Assembly (NCBI GenBank): GCA_016490735.1
Contig: JAEMWC010000024.1
Location: 582,501-646,500 of the forward strand
DNA length: 64,000 bases
From: Pachyseris speciosa
Taxonomy: Eukaryota; Cnidaria; Anthozoa; Scleractinia; Pachyseridae
Reading direction: 5' to 3'
In this document: positions 62,419 to 64,000 of the stretch, piece by piece
Numbering within the stretch: position 1 is the stretch's first letter
How the letters are laid out: every line of letters starts with the position of its first letter
Position numbers and translations under genes: made by a program
The notes under the pieces: model-generated
What the model was told of the DNA's origin: nothing
Databases searched by the model: none
Seen by the model: the letters and a program-made list of their open reading frames with translations, nothing else

Positions 62419-63426
62419 CCCATTAACTACCAGCTGTTTTTATGTTTTCAGAGTGATTTTCCACCTATAAACGATCCATAGCTTTTTGTGACTCTTTATT
62501 TGAACTACCATGGAAAAGTGGTGCTGTCCTAAGGTACTGGAGGCTCAAGGTTTCTGAAAACGTCATTTTGACGTAGCTACATGTATTTTTCATCAGTGCA
62601 GCTACAAGAATGGCCCAAGTTCGGTTTGCTTATGATTTTTGCTAAGTTTACAGCCATTTTTCATCTTTAGTGGCTGCCTGATTAGCATCATTAAACGTGA
62701 CAGTAGTTAAGAGTCACTTTCTCAAAGAATCGAGCAAGGTGATGTACTTTGTTGTTGAATTTGGCTTGTTACTCGATGAACTGGGAATTTGGCCGGTCAA
62801 ACACTTAGTACCTTTGGGACTCTACTATTGATGAATTTCTTGACCTACCGCCGCATATTTTGGAATTTGTGAACACTGAAGATGACCACAAGCAGGAATT
62901 TTTGGCAGTAGGTCAGAGTTGCTGTAGACTTAGTTTATATGTGAAAGAATTGGGGTGCTGTCAAGAATTCTTGTTATTTCCCAGCATGCAATGTGGTCGA
63001 GATGGTGAAAATGGTGGAAAGTTCCGAATGCACTAGAACAAAAGGCTGTATCTACGCTCGGGAGAAGAATATGAACAAAAAAAGTCATTTCTAAGCTAGA
63101 ACAAGGACTGAATTTCGTCATGATGGTTGAAGTTTGGTTTTGCGACGATGATTTCTTTAAAAAACATGAAGGCAAAAAGGGGCATTTTCGTCGTTCCCCT
63201 TTGACGTTAAAAACGGTCAGTTTCGTTCTTGTCCAAACTCAAAAGGCCATATTTGGTAAAAATCGCTACGTTTCTTGCGTTTATTGGATATCCAAATTTA
63301 AAGGGCATTCCATTTCGTGCTCACAACTGACAGTTAAGGCAATATTTGTGCGATTGAGAAAGTTGCAATGTTTTGAAGCATGGGAGTTTTTTGCGGCTGG
63401 TTTTGGCCGGCACGGGTGCCAATGGG
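62419..63426. mobile_element. TTAA-flanked piggyBac-type non-autonomous element
   Basis: TTAA at 62415-62418 and 63427-63430; the element begins CCCATT and ends AATGGG, the CCC...GGG ends expected for piggyBac. About 1 kb; I find no transposase DDD motif or long credible ORF, so probably non-autonomous. Confidence 0.65.
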
Positions 63427-63430
63427 TTAA

Positions 63431-64000
63431 GATCTGAAACCCATACAAGCCATCAATTAAATACTAGATTAAAAATAATCACAACCAATGAAGGCACATT
63501 TAGAGGGACCACAAACATAATACATAAAATTAATATTGAAATTTCTTATTAAAAGAAAACATCAAAATGTCCTTGAAATCTGCTGTTACTGCAGAAACAC
63601 GAAGTCAACTGGAACCGATTTAGGCTGTGCTCTTGACTAATTAAGAAAAAAATTTGGGGAGCCCCAAACTCTGAACCTTTGAAATCCGGGGTGCCCAGCA
63701 CAGTAATTTTGTGCAAAAGCTAAGATTTTCTTGTCACCCTAAAGGTAAAAGTAAGTCGCCAGGCTAGGGCCCCTGCAACTAGCTGGGCACTGCTAAGGAA
63801 CATGTAATTATGACATTTAGTCACAAAATCTGGTCTGCCTTATGCTTCCATATTAAAAAAAGATCACCCCCCCTGCCACATCCCCTTCTAGATTACACAG
63901 GGGTGGAGAAGGTCCATCTGAATCTGATAATATCCCATGACAAAACTCTTACTTCCAGCACTACAATCAATTAGGCATTATTAACATTAACTTCTGGCTG
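63431..64000. other. right end, no gene seen
   Basis: AT-rich DNA, presumably LMBR1 intron. Looked for the upstream LMBR1 block (CTPVG...MGQLLVKP) on the minus strand and did not find it. Confidence 0.5.

Noticed and set aside
63120..63437. 105-codon ORF
   Set aside because: Inside the TTAA-flanked element, no motif, crosses its right end.

Overview
The window looks like nuclear DNA of an anthozoan cnidarian, most likely a stony coral. Genes are split into many small exons with GT-AG introns, the intergenic and intronic DNA is packed with CR1/L2-like LINE fragments, tRNA-headed SINEs, TTAA-flanked and other foldback MITEs and microsatellites, and two of the three genes resemble proteins I recall from coral skeletal organic matrix. 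The species call is an inference from this content, not a database match.

Layout. (1) Positions 1-12673, minus strand: the 5' part of a polycystin-1/REJ-like gene. Eight exons encode a signal peptide, a WSC domain, a cysteine-rich linker, about 16 PKD repeats and most of a REJ module. The membrane part must lie beyond the left edge. Its 5-kb PKD exon carries three 1-nt frameshifts. (2) Positions 12674-20329: divergent intergenic region with a degenerate LINE reverse transcriptase, a palindromic tRNA-containing element with an 11-bp target duplication, and a three-level nest of inverted-repeat elements. (3) Positions 20330-47533, plus strand: a complete 29-exon MUC4-like (mucin-like) membrane gene. 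In order it has a signal peptide, a novel N-glycosylation-rich helical repeat region, five EGFs, NIDO, AMOP, VWD, an Ig-like/cadherin-like module with two EGFs, eight more EGFs, a SEA-like domain, one EGF, a transmembrane helix and a cytoplasmic tail. The 29 exons I placed add up to an uninterrupted 7005-nt reading frame (2334 codons plus stop), with compatible phases at every junction. (4) Positions 47534-57159: repeat-rich DNA with three LINE remnants and nested MITEs. A possible alternative terminal exon of the mucin-like gene lies at about 50056. (5) Positions 57160-62162, minus strand: the 3' eight exons of an LMBR1-family gene (multi-pass membrane receptor-like), running off the right side. 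A roughly 1-kb TTAA-flanked piggyBac-type element lies at 62415-63430, upstream of the first exon I can see.

The two left genes are head to head and both encode secreted or membrane extracellular-matrix-like proteins. Their promoters must lie in the 7.6-kb gap. The mucin-like gene and LMBR1 are convergent. All coordinates were read by eye. Splice sites were chosen by GT/AG, reading phase and domain continuity, with no transcript evidence.
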